Source: DASQFQ01 sp963811595 (GTDB lineage: Bacteria > Actinomycetota > Thermoleophilia > Solirubrobacterales > Solirubrobacteraceae). Taken from it: a DNA stretch of 64,000 nucleotides. Position numbers and translations under genes: made by a program. The stretch lies in assembly GCA_963811595.1 (NCBI GenBank), contig CAWERW010000002.1, positions 1-64,000 of the forward strand, in the 5' to 3' direction. Of the stretch, positions 26,761 through 33,864 are shown in pieces; position 1 is the first letter of the stretch, and the number at the start of each line of letters is the position of its first letter. Under the pieces are notes generated by a model. That model was not told where the DNA came from and made no database searches. It saw nothing but the letters and a program-made list of their open reading frames with translations.

Positions 26761-27087
26761 CTACTCGGTGCGCTGGTAGAGGGCGGGCTCGGGCGGGAGC
26801 AGCTCGTGGGCGCGGTGGATCATCAGCGGGCTCGACCAGCGGAGGACCTCGACGAAGCGCGGGCCGGCGCGGTAGAGACGGGCGCCGAGGTAGCCGCGGC
26901 GGCCCGCGAGGGCCGAGCGGGCGGCGTCCCAGTCGGCGAGGAAGGCGTCCGCCTCGGCATCCGCCACGTCGAACGAGTCGATCACGAAGACGCCGTCCCC
27001 GTGCGGCTCGCCCGCCTCACGCACGACCTCCAGTCCGTCGACGACGACGGCCTGCGGCTCCACGTCGGCGCGGATGGCGCGGTACAT
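26761..27087 (-). CDS. Small ABM-like (antibiotic biosynthesis monooxygenase-fold) protein
   Basis: 108 residues from ATG MYRAIRADVE. The frame is open further upstream only because it reads through tRNA-His on the same strand, giving the typical artefact. The core FVIDSFDVADAEADAFLADWDAARSAL... followed by GYLGARLYRAG and FVEVLRWSS has the beta-alpha-beta spacing of dimeric ferredoxin-like ABM proteins. Such proteins act as small monooxygenases or heme-binding proteins, but the specific residues cannot be assigned. It begins 9 bases after the tRNA end and may be transcribed with it. Confidence 0.6.
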   Translation of the reverse strand: MYRAIRADVEPQAVVVDGLEVVREAGEPHGDGVFVIDSFDVADAEADAFLADWDAARSALAGRRGYLGARLYRAGPRFVEVLRWSSPLMIHRAHELLPPEPALYQRTE

Positions 27088-27095
27088 CAAAGAGA

Positions 27096-27169
27096 GGTGA
27101 GCGACGGGACTCGAACCCGCGACCGCCTGGACCACAACCAGGAGCTCTACCAACTGAGCTACGCCCACC
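27096..27169 (-). tRNA. tRNA-His (GTG anticodon)
   Basis: A complete cloverleaf on the minus strand: acceptor GTGGGCG pairs with CGCTCAC, the D arm is AGCTCAGTTGGTAGAGCT, and the anticodon loop TTGTGGT carries GTG. The T arm is CGGGTTCGAGTCCCG. An extra G at -1 (27169) faces C73, the His identity pair. No CCA is encoded. Confidence 0.97.
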
Positions 27170-27228
27170 AGGGCGGATCACATGGTACGCGGCGTTTGGC
27201 GGGCGCGGGGGCGCGGTACGCGTTGGGG

Positions 27229-27387
27229 ATGACTCACGACGACAAGCAGGACGACACGGTCCGCGACGAGCAGGGCCTTCCCGAGGACGGCCCCGGCTCC
27301 AAGATCACGCCACCCTCGAACCCCGAGTCCGAGGCCGGCGAGACCGACAAGGGCAAGGAGAAGCTCGACAAGATCGTCAACTGGTAG
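27229..27387 (+). CDS. 52-residue acidic, probably disordered protein
   Basis: It starts MTHDDKQDDTVRDEQG and is dominated by Asp, Glu, Lys, Pro and Ser, with no hydrophobic core, ending KLDKIVNW. Codon use is normal for the region. TAG follows the final Trp codon and lies inside an 11-bp palindrome shared with the convergent gene. No family is recognised. The composition resembles small stress-associated or hydrophilin-like proteins, but that is a guess. It lies 60 bases from tRNA-His on the opposite strand. Confidence 0.65.
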   Translation: MTHDDKQDDTVRDEQGLPEDGPGSKITPPSNPESEAGETDKGKEKLDKIVNW

Positions 27388-27409
27388 GCGGGTCCGTTCC
27401 GCCTACCAG
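27381..27409. terminator. Perfect 11-bp palindromic stem containing both convergent stop codons
   Basis: CTGGTAGGCGG (27381-27391) and CCGCCTACCAG (27399-27409) flank a 7-base loop. The TGG-TAG within each arm gives both convergent genes the same ending, Trp then stop. It is probably a bidirectional intrinsic-type terminator without U tracts. Confidence 0.7.
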
Positions 27410-27612
27410 TCCGACGGGAAGCGCCGCCGCTCGGCTTCCAGCGCGGCGGCACGCGCGGCCGCGCTGTGCTCGTTGTCGCGCTCGAGGCGCATCTGGCGCT
27501 CGGCCGCGCGCTCGGATTGCGCGGCGCGGCGCTCGGCGCGGGGCAGGCGTAGCTCGCTGACGCGCGTGAGCAGCGCGCGCCCTCGTCTGGCGGTACGGCT
27601 GGTGCGGAACAT
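27403..27612 (-). CDS. 69-residue Arg/Ala/Glu-rich helical protein
   Basis: ATG MFRTSRTARRGRALLTR, then a long highly charged helix rich in Arg, Ala and Glu (RAAQSERAAERQMRLERD), ending FPSDW. It could form a coiled coil. AGGAGG lies upstream of the ATG (GAGAGGAGGTCGGC), which supports translation. No family is recognised and nothing indicates the partner. It ends in the shared palindrome with the convergent acidic small protein. Confidence 0.6.
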   Translation of the reverse strand: MFRTSRTARRGRALLTRVSELRLPRAERRAAQSERAAERQMRLERDNEHSAAARAAALEAERRRFPSDW

Positions 27613-27666
27613 GCCGACCTCCTCTCGCGCCGAGCCTACGCCTGTCCGCGCCGCGTTTCCAGGCGG

Positions 27667-28011
27667 CTAGAAGGTCACGCGACGGCGACCGGCCACGACG
27701 GCCGCGCCGCTGCCCGCGAGCAGGACTGCGCCCGCGAGGCCGAGGCCGAGCGTCGTCCACGGGAAGTCGTTGCCGTCGGTGGCGACGACGGGCGCGGAGG
27801 AGGCGGGGCTCGACGCGGGTGCGGGCGCCGCGCGGAAGTCGGCGTTCCCGGCCTGGCCGAGCGGGTGTGAGCGCTGCCCGTGCTGCGTGCGCTCCTGTGC
27901 CAGCGCGGTGGCGACCGAGGCACGCATGTCGGTCTGCTCGGCGGGGCGGGCCTGCGCGGCCGGGGCGGCGAGCGCGGCGATGATGACGGCGACGGCGATG
28001 GTGTTGCGCAT
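27667..28011 (-). CDS. Small exported protein with C-terminal membrane anchor
   Basis: 114 residues from MRNTIAVAVI. The signal peptide ends near AQARPAEQ. A middle region of Ala, Pro and Ser follows, then a C-terminal hydrophobic helix (LGLGLAGAVLLAGSGAAVVAG) and a basic tail RRRVTF. This topology, with an exported low-complexity segment tethered at its C-terminus, is seen in many actinobacterial hypothetical proteins. It is not a sortase substrate, because no LPxTG is visible. It is divergent from the decayed SARP regulator across a dyad-rich promoter. Confidence 0.75.
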   Translation of the reverse strand: MRNTIAVAVIIAALAAPAAQARPAEQTDMRASVATALAQERTQHGQRSHPLGQAGNADFRAAPAPASSPASSAPVVATDGNDFPWTTLGLGLAGAVLLAGSGAAVVAGRRRVTF

Positions 28012-28066
28012 GGTGCGGCTCCTCGTGACGGGAGTGGACGGGTTGGAGCCGCCACGCTCCCGGGGG

Positions 28067-28124
28067 CCGCTTGCAGCGGGCGTGCGGCGCGGTAACGCGG
28101 GCGCTGTTACCGGATTGCAAGCGG
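28067..28124. promoter_or_regulatory. Nested dyads in divergent promoter of the exported protein and SARP relic
   Basis: The outer 9-bp arms are CCGCTTGCA (28067-28075) and TGCAAGCGG (28116-28124). The inner 6-bp arms are GGTAAC (28091-28096) and GTTACC (28106-28111). A GATAGGGT -10-like element (28140-28147) follows for the SARP gene. The arrangement suggests a regulator-binding site that outlived its regulator. Confidence 0.5.
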
Positions 28125-28163
28125 GCAACCACCGGCCGGGATAGGGTCGGCGCCGGCGCCCCG

Positions 28164-28649
28164 ATGCAGTTCTCGATCCTCGGTCCCCTGCATGTGACCG
28201 CCGACGGGCACGAGGTGCCGCTCGGCGGCGTCCGGCCGCGCGCGCTGCTGGCGATGCTGATCCTGCACGCCAACGAGCCGGTGAGCGCCGAGCGGCTGGC
28301 GGTCGCGCTGTGGGGCGACGACGCGCCGGCGGGCTCGACCAAGACCGTCCAGGTCAACGTGTCGCGCCTGCGCAAGGCGCTCGGGGACCCTGAGGTCCTC
28401 ACCACCCGACTCCGTCTCGCGCATCGACCCGCGCACGAATACGGTCACCAAGGCGATCACCGTCGACGACGGGCCGACCGCCGTCGCCGCCGGGCCCGAC
28501 GCGATGTGGGTGAGCACCGCGGAGGGCACCGTCCAGCGCATCGACCCGCAGCGGGCGCGGTGGCGGCCACGATCCGGACCGGCCACCTGCCGAGCGGGCT
28601 GGCGCTGACCGAGGGGCGGCTCTGGGTCACCGTCCGCCGGCAGCCCTGA
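28164..28649 (+). pseudogene. Decayed SARP-type regulator with beta-propeller remnant
   Basis: ATG at 28164 begins an intact OmpR-like winged-helix domain of SARP/AfsR regulators (MQFSILGPLHVTADGHEV, then LHANEPVSAERLAVALWG and TVQVNVSRLRKALGD). Right after LGDPEVLTT the frame turns to nonsense. The +1 frame from 28408 then reads DSVSRIDPRTNTVTKAITV and AMWVSTAEGTVQRIDP, a YncE-like propeller. Another shift near 28550 returns to frame 0 (GAVAATIRTGHLPSGLAL). Such regulators normally have a long BTAD and/or propeller region of many hundred residues. A large internal deletion plus frameshifts explains what remains. Confidence 0.85.
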
Positions 28650-28725
28650 GGCTAACCCGCCTCTGTGCTGAGGCCACCTCCCGTCTTCGTTGAATCGGCG
28701 GCTGGGCGCGGCTACCGTCGGCCGC

Positions 28726-29019
28726 ATGCCGTCCGCCACCGAGGAGCTGCGCGCCGCCGCCGAGACCCGCCGCGAGCTCGGCCCGCACTACGACGAGGCG
28801 GTGCTGCTCTCGCTCGCGGAGCGCCTCGAGCGCAAGCGCGGCCGCTCGAACGCGCTGCGCGAGGTCACCACCGTCACGATCGCCCTCGGCTCGATCGGCT
28901 TCGGGATCCTGGTCGCGACCTCGACCGGCGGTCTCGGCGAGCTCGGCGCGACGGTCGCGACGATCGTGGCCTGGATCTGCATCGCGGTCATCAACGTGGT
29001 CCACGCGCGGGCGCGCTGA
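28726..29019 (+). CDS. Small two-helix membrane protein
   Basis: 97 residues from ATG MPSATEELRAA. The N-terminal half is an amphipathic helix with many Glu and Arg. It is followed by two hydrophobic helices (VTTVTIALGSIGFGILVA and LGATVATIVAWICIAVINVV) and a basic end HARAR. No family is recognised. Its TGA stop is part of a TGAGCT arm that pairs with the stop of the convergent VOC gene. Confidence 0.65.
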   Translation: MPSATEELRAAAETRRELGPHYDEAVLLSLAERLERKRGRSNALREVTTVTIALGSIGFGILVATSTGGLGELGATVATIVAWICIAVINVVHARAR

Positions 29020-29055
29020 GCTCGATCGGCGGCGCCGCGCGAGCAGCTCACGCGC
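29011..29055. terminator. Imperfect palindrome carrying both stops of convergent genes
   Basis: TGAGCT (29017-29022) and AGCTCA (29045-29050) are inverted. They extend outward as GCGCG with a one-base bulge, around a GC-rich loop. The TGA in each arm terminates one of the two convergent genes. A bidirectional terminator is likely. Confidence 0.5.
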
Positions 29056-29458
29056 CGCGCGCGCTGATCTGCTGCACCGCCCAGCGGTTGCCGTCGGGAT
29101 CGCTGAAGAACACGAAGCCGACGTTGTCGAGCGGGTCGGGCTGCGGGCGCGGGTTCTTGCCGAGGACCTGGACGTCGCTGACCTCGACGCCGCGCGCGGT
29201 GAGCTGCGCGTGCGCGGCCCGGATGTCCGCGACGACGAGCTGCAGGCCCTTGAGGGAGCCCGGCTCCATGTCGGAGACGATCCCCTCCCCCACGACGATC
29301 GAGCAGCCGGAGCCGGGAGGCGTGAGCTGGACGATCCGGTTCCCCTCGCTGACCTTCGTGTCGTGGTCCACGTTGAAGCCGAGCTGTCCGGCGTAGAAGT
29401 CCTTCGCCCGATCCACGTCCGCGACGGGGACCACGATCACTTCGAGCGTCCAGTTCAC
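29048..29458 (-). CDS. VOC-family (glyoxalase/bleomycin-resistance fold) protein
   Basis: 136 residues from GTG, with AAGGAGA ~4-5 bases upstream. The paired beta-alpha-beta modules are typical of the vicinal oxygen chelate fold: VPVADVDRAKDFYAGQLGF at the N-terminus and GFVFFSDPDGNRWAVQQI at the C-terminus. Acidic metal-ligand positions are less clear, so it may be an enzyme or a binding protein. It is divergent from a second VOC gene with only 42 bases between starts, so the pair shares a compact promoter region. Confidence 0.85.
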   Translation of the reverse strand: MNWTLEVIVVPVADVDRAKDFYAGQLGFNVDHDTKVSEGNRIVQLTPPGSGCSIVVGEGIVSDMEPGSLKGLQLVVADIRAAHAQLTARGVEVSDVQVLGKNPRPQPDPLDNVGFVFFSDPDGNRWAVQQISARGA

Positions 29459-29500
29459 TATGTCTCCTTCTGTCGCGGCTGGAACCGGCAGACTTGCAGC

Positions 29501-29884
29501 ATGAGCACAACCATCGTCACCGGCGTCGACTTCGTCTCGATCCCCACGCAGGACCTCGAACGGGCGGTGGGCTTCTACCGCGACGCGCTCGGCCTCGACC
29601 TGTCGGTCCACCGGCCGGAGAACAACTTCGCCGAGTTCGAGAACGGCACCGTCACGTTCAACGTCCACGACCCGGAGAAGATGGGCATCGGACAGTTCCA
29701 GGCCACGACGGCCCACATCGCGCTCCACGTCGACGACGTCCAAGCGGCGAAGCAGACGCTCGAGCAGCGCGGCGTGGGCTTCCAGGGCGACATCTTCGAC
29801 ACCGGCGTGTGCCACATGGCCCTGTTCCACGACCCTGACGGCAACGCGCTGATGCTCCACCACCGCTACGCGCCGAAGAGCTGA
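29501..29884 (+). CDS. VOC-family (glyoxalase-like) protein
   Basis: 127 residues from ATG. The first module is VDFVSIPTQDLERAVGFYRD. The second contains TTAHIALHVDDVQAAKQTLE and MALFHDPDGNALMLHHRY. His in TAHIALHV and Glu/His near the C-terminus could be metal ligands. It is a divergent partner of the other VOC gene. A stem-loop overlaps its stop codon. The substrate is unknown; dioxygenase, glyoxalase and resistance functions are all possible in this family. Confidence 0.87.
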   Translation: MSTTIVTGVDFVSIPTQDLERAVGFYRDALGLDLSVHRPENNFAEFENGTVTFNVHDPEKMGIGQFQATTAHIALHVDDVQAAKQTLEQRGVGFQGDIFDTGVCHMALFHDPDGNALMLHHRYAPKS

Positions 29885-29898
29885 ACGGCTCTCCGGCG
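29871..29898 (+). terminator. Stem-loop terminator after VOC gene
   Basis: CGCCGAAGAGC (29871-29881) pairs with GGCTCTCCGGCG (29887-29898) at about 10 of 12 positions around a short loop containing the gene's TGA. No T tract follows. It probably terminates the plus-strand VOC transcript before the convergent ligase gene. Confidence 0.5.
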
Positions 29899-29918
29899 CG
29901 TGCACCATACGCTGGTCC

Positions 29919-31421
29919 CTAGGCGGTCTTCGCCTCCTCGGGCACCTCGATCTCGCGCTTGAGGATCTTGCCGGTCGGGCCCTTCGGGAGCTCGTCGACG
30001 AACCAGATCTTGCGCGGGTACTTGTAGTTCGCGACCTGCTCCTTGACGTATGCCTTCAGGTCGTCTGCCGAGACGTCCTTGCCCTCCTTGAGCACGACGG
30101 CGGCGCCGACCTCCTCGCCCATCGAGTCGTCCTCGACGCCGATGACCGCGGCCTCGAGCACGTCCTCGTGCTCGTAGAGGACCTCCTCGATCTCGCGCGG
30201 GTAGACGTTGTAGCCGCCGCGGATGATCAGCTCCTTCTTGCGGTCGACGATGAAGAAGTAGCCGTCGTCGTCGATCTTGGCCATGTCGCCGCTGTGGAAC
30301 CAGCCGTCGACGATCGCTTCCTCGGTGGCCTCCTCGCGGTTCCAGTAGCCCTTCATGACGTTGTGGCCCTTGATGACGATCTCGCCGACCTCGCCCTGCT
30401 CGACGTCGTTGCCGTCGTCGTCGACCAGCTTCATCTCGACGCCCGCGATCGGGGTACCGATCGAGCCGACCTTGCGCTCCTTGTCGGGGTGGTTGAAGGA
30501 GGCGACCGGTGACGTCTCGCTGAGGCCGTAGCCCTCGAGGATCTTGCAGTCGAACGCCTTCTCGAAGCCGCGCATCAGCTCGCCCGGCATCGCCGAGCCG
30601 CCGGAGCAGCAGAGCCTCAGCGACGAGTGATCGTGCTGCTCGCGCGCGTCGCAGTTGAGCATCGCGTTGTACATCGTCGGCACGCCGGCGAACAGCGTCA
30701 CCTTGTCGCGCTCGATGATCTCCAGGGCCTTGGCGGGGTCGAAGCGCGGGATGAACGTCAGCGTCGCGCCCGCGATCGCACACGCGTTCATGCAGCACGT
30801 CTGGCCGAAGGAATGGAACAGCGGCAGCGCGCCGAGCACGATGTCGTCGTCGTCGAAGCCGAACAGGTCGCGTGACGCCTGGGCGTTCTGGAGCATGTTG
30901 TCGTGGGTCAGCTCGGCGCCCTTGGGCTGGCCGGTGGTGCCCGATGTGTAGAGGATCACCGCGGTGTCGGAGCCGTCGCGGTCGGCGACGTCGTGCTCGG
31001 CCTCGGCCTCGCCGAGCAGCTGCTCGAACTCACCCGGCTTGACGGGGATGACCTCGGCGCCGGCCTCGTCGGCGCCCTTCTCGGCCGCCTCGGCGAAGTC
31101 GTGCCAGGCGAAGACCCACTTCGCCTCCGGATCCTTCAGGTAGAACGCCGCCTCGCGGCCCTTGAGCAGCACGTTCATCGGCACCACGGTGCCGCCCGCG
31201 CGCAGCACGCCGTAGTAGGCGATCGGGAAGTACGGGACGTTCGGGAGCATGATCCCGACGCGGTCGCCGGGCTCGAGCCCCTTGCTCTTGAGCAGGCCGG
31301 CGACTCGCGCGCTGCCCTCGTTCACCACAGCCCAGTTGACCTCGGTGTCGTCGAGCTTGTAGGCGATCTCGTCCGGGATCCGTTCTGCGGTCTCGGTCGC
31401 GATCGTGGCCAGGTTCGTCAT
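29919..31421 (-). CDS. Long-chain acyl-CoA synthetase (AMP-binding, ANL superfamily)
   Basis: 500 residues from ATG MTNLATI, with GAGGAGGAG upstream. The P-loop-like motif is ILYTSGTTGQPKG. The other core motifs are GYGLSETSP, the hinge region DGWFHSGD, DRKKELIIRGGYNVYP and the catalytic Lys in GPTGKILKRE. It activates fatty acids to acyl-AMP and then acyl-CoA. It is divergent from an F420-type oxidoreductase gene with a 40-base gap. Chain-length preference is not evident. Confidence 0.92.
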   Translation of the reverse strand: MTNLATIATETAERIPDEIAYKLDDTEVNWAVVNEGSARVAGLLKSKGLEPGDRVGIMLPNVPYFPIAYYGVLRAGGTVVPMNVLLKGREAAFYLKDPEAKWVFAWHDFAEAAEKGADEAGAEVIPVKPGEFEQLLGEAEAEHDVADRDGSDTAVILYTSGTTGQPKGAELTHDNMLQNAQASRDLFGFDDDDIVLGALPLFHSFGQTCCMNACAIAGATLTFIPRFDPAKALEIIERDKVTLFAGVPTMYNAMLNCDAREQHDHSSLRLCCSGGSAMPGELMRGFEKAFDCKILEGYGLSETSPVASFNHPDKERKVGSIGTPIAGVEMKLVDDDGNDVEQGEVGEIVIKGHNVMKGYWNREEATEEAIVDGWFHSGDMAKIDDDGYFFIVDRKKELIIRGGYNVYPREIEEVLYEHEDVLEAAVIGVEDDSMGEEVGAAVVLKEGKDVSADDLKAYVKEQVANYKYPRKIWFVDELPKGPTGKILKREIEVPEEAKTA

Positions 31422-31461
31422 TGACTCCTCCTCGTGGGACTTGTGTGGGACCGTACCCGCC

Positions 31462-31953
31462 ATGGCCTCACTACTGCGCAAGCCGTTCAGCGCGCTCAGC
31501 AAGCTGGTCCAGCCGCCGCCCCCCGGCTCGCTCGCGTTCAAGGCCTGGAACCGCTTCACGGGGCTGAACAGCGTCGTCTACCGGCTCAGCGGCGGGCGCA
31601 TCCTTGGGTCCTACGACGGGAACCCCGTGCTGCTGCTGCACCACGTCGGCCGCCGCTCGGGCGAGCCGCGCGTGACGCCGCTGCTCTACCTCCCCGACGG
31701 CGACGAGCTCGTGATCGTCGCCTCGATGGGCGGCACGCCGAAGCACCCGGCCTGGTTCCACAACCTCAAGGCCGCGCCCGACACCGAGGTCGACGTCGGC
31801 CGCGAGCGCCGCACCGTCCGCGCCCGCGTCGCCGGCGCGGAGGAGCGCGCCCGCCTGTGGCCGCGGCTCGTCGAGCACTATCCCGGGTTCGGCACCTACC
31901 AGGGGCGGGCCGAGCGCGAGATTCCCGTCGTGATCCTCGCTCCGCGGGGGTGA
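31462..31953 (+). CDS. F420-type deazaflavin-dependent nitroreductase family protein (DDN-like)
   Basis: 163 residues. Characteristic segments are LLHHVGRRSGEPRVTPLLY, VIVASMGGTPKHPAWFHNL and PDTEVDVGRERRTVRARV. These match the DUF385/DDN family of F420H2-dependent reductases known from mycobacteria and other actinobacteria. The N-terminal ~30 residues form a basic-amphipathic leader that may contact the membrane. The presence of this family supports an F420-producing actinobacterial host. Quinones or xenobiotics are typical substrates; the physiological one is unknown. Confidence 0.88.
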   Translation: MASLLRKPFSALSKLVQPPPPGSLAFKAWNRFTGLNSVVYRLSGGRILGSYDGNPVLLLHHVGRRSGEPRVTPLLYLPDGDELVIVASMGGTPKHPAWFHNLKAAPDTEVDVGRERRTVRARVAGAEERARLWPRLVEHYPGFGTYQGRAEREIPVVILAPRG

Positions 31954-32024
31954 GGTTCTCCCCAGCAGGCCGTGCGGCCCACCGGATGGCGACCGTGCCA
32001 CCCCGGCCCTAGAGTCGCCTGCAG

Positions 32025-33245
32025 ATGCCGAACGTCTGGCGCAGCAACCTCTACCTCTTCGCGTCGTTCCCGATCGGGATCCTGACGTTCGTCTGGGTCG
32101 TGACGGCGCTGTCGCTCGGGCTCGGCACGCTGATCATCTGGATCGGCGTGCCGATCCTGATCGCGTTCTTCGAGGCCAACCGCGGGTTCGCCACGCTCGA
32201 GCGCCGCCGCGTGGGCTGGCTGCTGAGCGAGCCGATCCCCTCCGCCTACCTGCCGCAGCAGCGGCGCGGCATGTTCGGCTACCTGCGCACCAAGCTCGGC
32301 GACGCGGCGGTCTGGAAGGACCTGGTGTGGCTCGCGATCATCCTCCCGATCTTCGGGCTCGCGGGCTTCATCCTCGCGGTCACGTTCTGGAGCGCGATGT
32401 TCGGCACGCTGCTCCTGCCCGTCTGGTACTGGTCGATCCCCGACGGCCTCGACTACGGGGTCATCACCATCGACACGCTCGAGGAGTCGTGGATCGGCGT
32501 CCCCATCGGGCTCGTGCTGCTCGCGATCACCGTGCCGCTGACCCGCGCCATGGGCTACGGCCTCGGCGCGTTCGGACGCGGCCTGCTCGCGCCGAGCGAG
32601 CGCCGCCGCGTGATGGAGCTCGAGCGCACCCGGGCCGGCGCCGTCGACGCCCAGGCCGCGGAGCTGCAGCGCATCGAGCGCGACCTCCACGACGGCGCCC
32701 AGGCGCGGCTCGTCGCGCTGGCGATGGACCTCGGCATGGCGCAGGAGAAGTTCGAGACCGACCCGGAGGCGGCGCAGGAGCTCATCAGCGGCGCCCACAG
32801 CGAGGCCAAGCGCGCGCTCGTCGAGCTGCGCGACCTCTCGCGCGGGATCTACCCCGCGATCCTCACCGACCGCGGGCTCGGCCCTGCGCTGTCGTCGATC
32901 GCCGCCCGCAACCCGGTGCCGGTGGCGCTCGACGTCAAGGTCAAGGAGCGGCTCCCGGCCGCCACCGAGGCGGCCGCGTACTTCGTCACGGTGGAGGCGC
33001 TGACCAACGTCGCCAAGCACTCCGGCGCCGAGCACGCGCGCGTGTCGATCGCGCGCCGCGGCGAGACGCTGCAGGTCGAGGTCGCCGACGACGGAGAGGG
33101 CGGCGCCGATCCCGGCGGCGCGGGCCTGACCGGCTTGCGCCAGCGCGTGGAGGCGCTCGACGGCAGGCTCGCCGTGCAGTCGGGCGAGCGGGGAACCACC
33201 ATCCGAGCGGAGCTGCCATGCGCATCGTCATCGTCGAGGACCTGA
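32025..33245 (+). CDS. NarL-type sensor histidine kinase with membrane sensor domain
   Basis: 406 residues. The N-terminal ~190 residues contain about four hydrophobic helices of the 'putative sensor' domain found in actinobacterial kinases. Then come the HisKA_3 dimerisation segment IERDLHDGAQARLVALAMDLG, with the phosphoacceptor His near residue 222, and a HATPase_c domain (EALTNVAKHSGAEHARVSI, DDGEGG). Its 3' end overlaps the response regulator gene by 28 bases, so the pair is co-translated. The signal is unknown. Confidence 0.93.
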   Translation: MPNVWRSNLYLFASFPIGILTFVWVVTALSLGLGTLIIWIGVPILIAFFEANRGFATLERRRVGWLLSEPIPSAYLPQQRRGMFGYLRTKLGDAAVWKDLVWLAIILPIFGLAGFILAVTFWSAMFGTLLLPVWYWSIPDGLDYGVITIDTLEESWIGVPIGLVLLAITVPLTRAMGYGLGAFGRGLLAPSERRRVMELERTRAGAVDAQAAELQRIERDLHDGAQARLVALAMDLGMAQEKFETDPEAAQELISGAHSEAKRALVELRDLSRGIYPAILTDRGLGPALSSIAARNPVPVALDVKVKERLPAATEAAAYFVTVEALTNVAKHSGAEHARVSIARRGETLQVEVADDGEGGADPGGAGLTGLRQRVEALDGRLAVQSGERGTTIRAELPCASSSSRT

Positions 33246-33862
33246 CGCTTCTCCGCGAGGGGCTGATGCGGCTCCTGCGCGACCGCGGCTGGGAGATCGT
33301 CGCCGCCGTCGACAACGGCCCGGCGCTCGTCGAGGCCGTCGTCGAGCACCGGCCCGATCTCGCGCTCGTCGACGTCCGCCTGCCGCCCAGCTTCACCGAC
33401 GAGGGCGTGCGCGCCGCGATCGAGGCGCGCGAGCGCGTCCCGGGCACGCCGGTGCTGATCCTCTCCCAGTACGTCGAGGAGAGCTACGCCGGCGACCTGC
33501 TCGCGAGCGACGAGGGCGGCGTCGGCTACCTGCTCAAGGACCGCGTCGCCGACGTGCGCCAGTTCGCCGAGTCGCTCGAGCGCGTCGCCAACGGCGGCAC
33601 CGCGATGGACCCGGAGGTCGTCGCCCAGCTGCTCGGCCGGCGCGACAACCGCGGCCCGCTCGCCGAGCTGACCCCGCGCGAGCGCGAGGTGCTCACGCTG
33701 ATGGCCGAGGGCCGCTCCAACACCGGCATCGGCGCCGACCTCGGGATCTCCGCGAGCGCGATCGAGAAGCACGTCAAGCAGGTGTTCATGAAGCTCGACC
33801 TGCCGCCGTCCGACAGCGACCACCGGCGCGTCCTCGCCGTCCTCAAGTTCCTGGGGAGCTAG
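33218..33862 (+). CDS. NarL/FixJ-family response regulator
   Basis: 214 residues. The receiver domain has the acidic pair in VEDL, phosphoacceptor Asp52 in LVDVRLP and the Lys in YLLKDR. The C-terminal LuxR-type HTH (LTPREREVLTLMAEGRSNTGIGADLGIS, then IEKHVKQVFMKL) is intact. It is the cognate partner of the overlapping histidine kinase. The last residues HRRVLAVLKFLGS are the usual end of this group. Targets are unknown. Confidence 0.95.
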   Translation: MRIVIVEDLTLLREGLMRLLRDRGWEIVAAVDNGPALVEAVVEHRPDLALVDVRLPPSFTDEGVRAAIEARERVPGTPVLILSQYVEESYAGDLLASDEGGVGYLLKDRVADVRQFAESLERVANGGTAMDPEVVAQLLGRRDNRGPLAELTPREREVLTLMAEGRSNTGIGADLGISASAIEKHVKQVFMKLDLPPSDSDHRRVLAVLKFLGS

Positions 33863-33864
33863 CC

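Noticed and set aside
27088..27168. N-terminal extension MGVAQLVELLVVVQAV of the ABM-like protein
   Set aside because: This is translation of tRNA-His on the same strand; the protein starts at ATG 27087.
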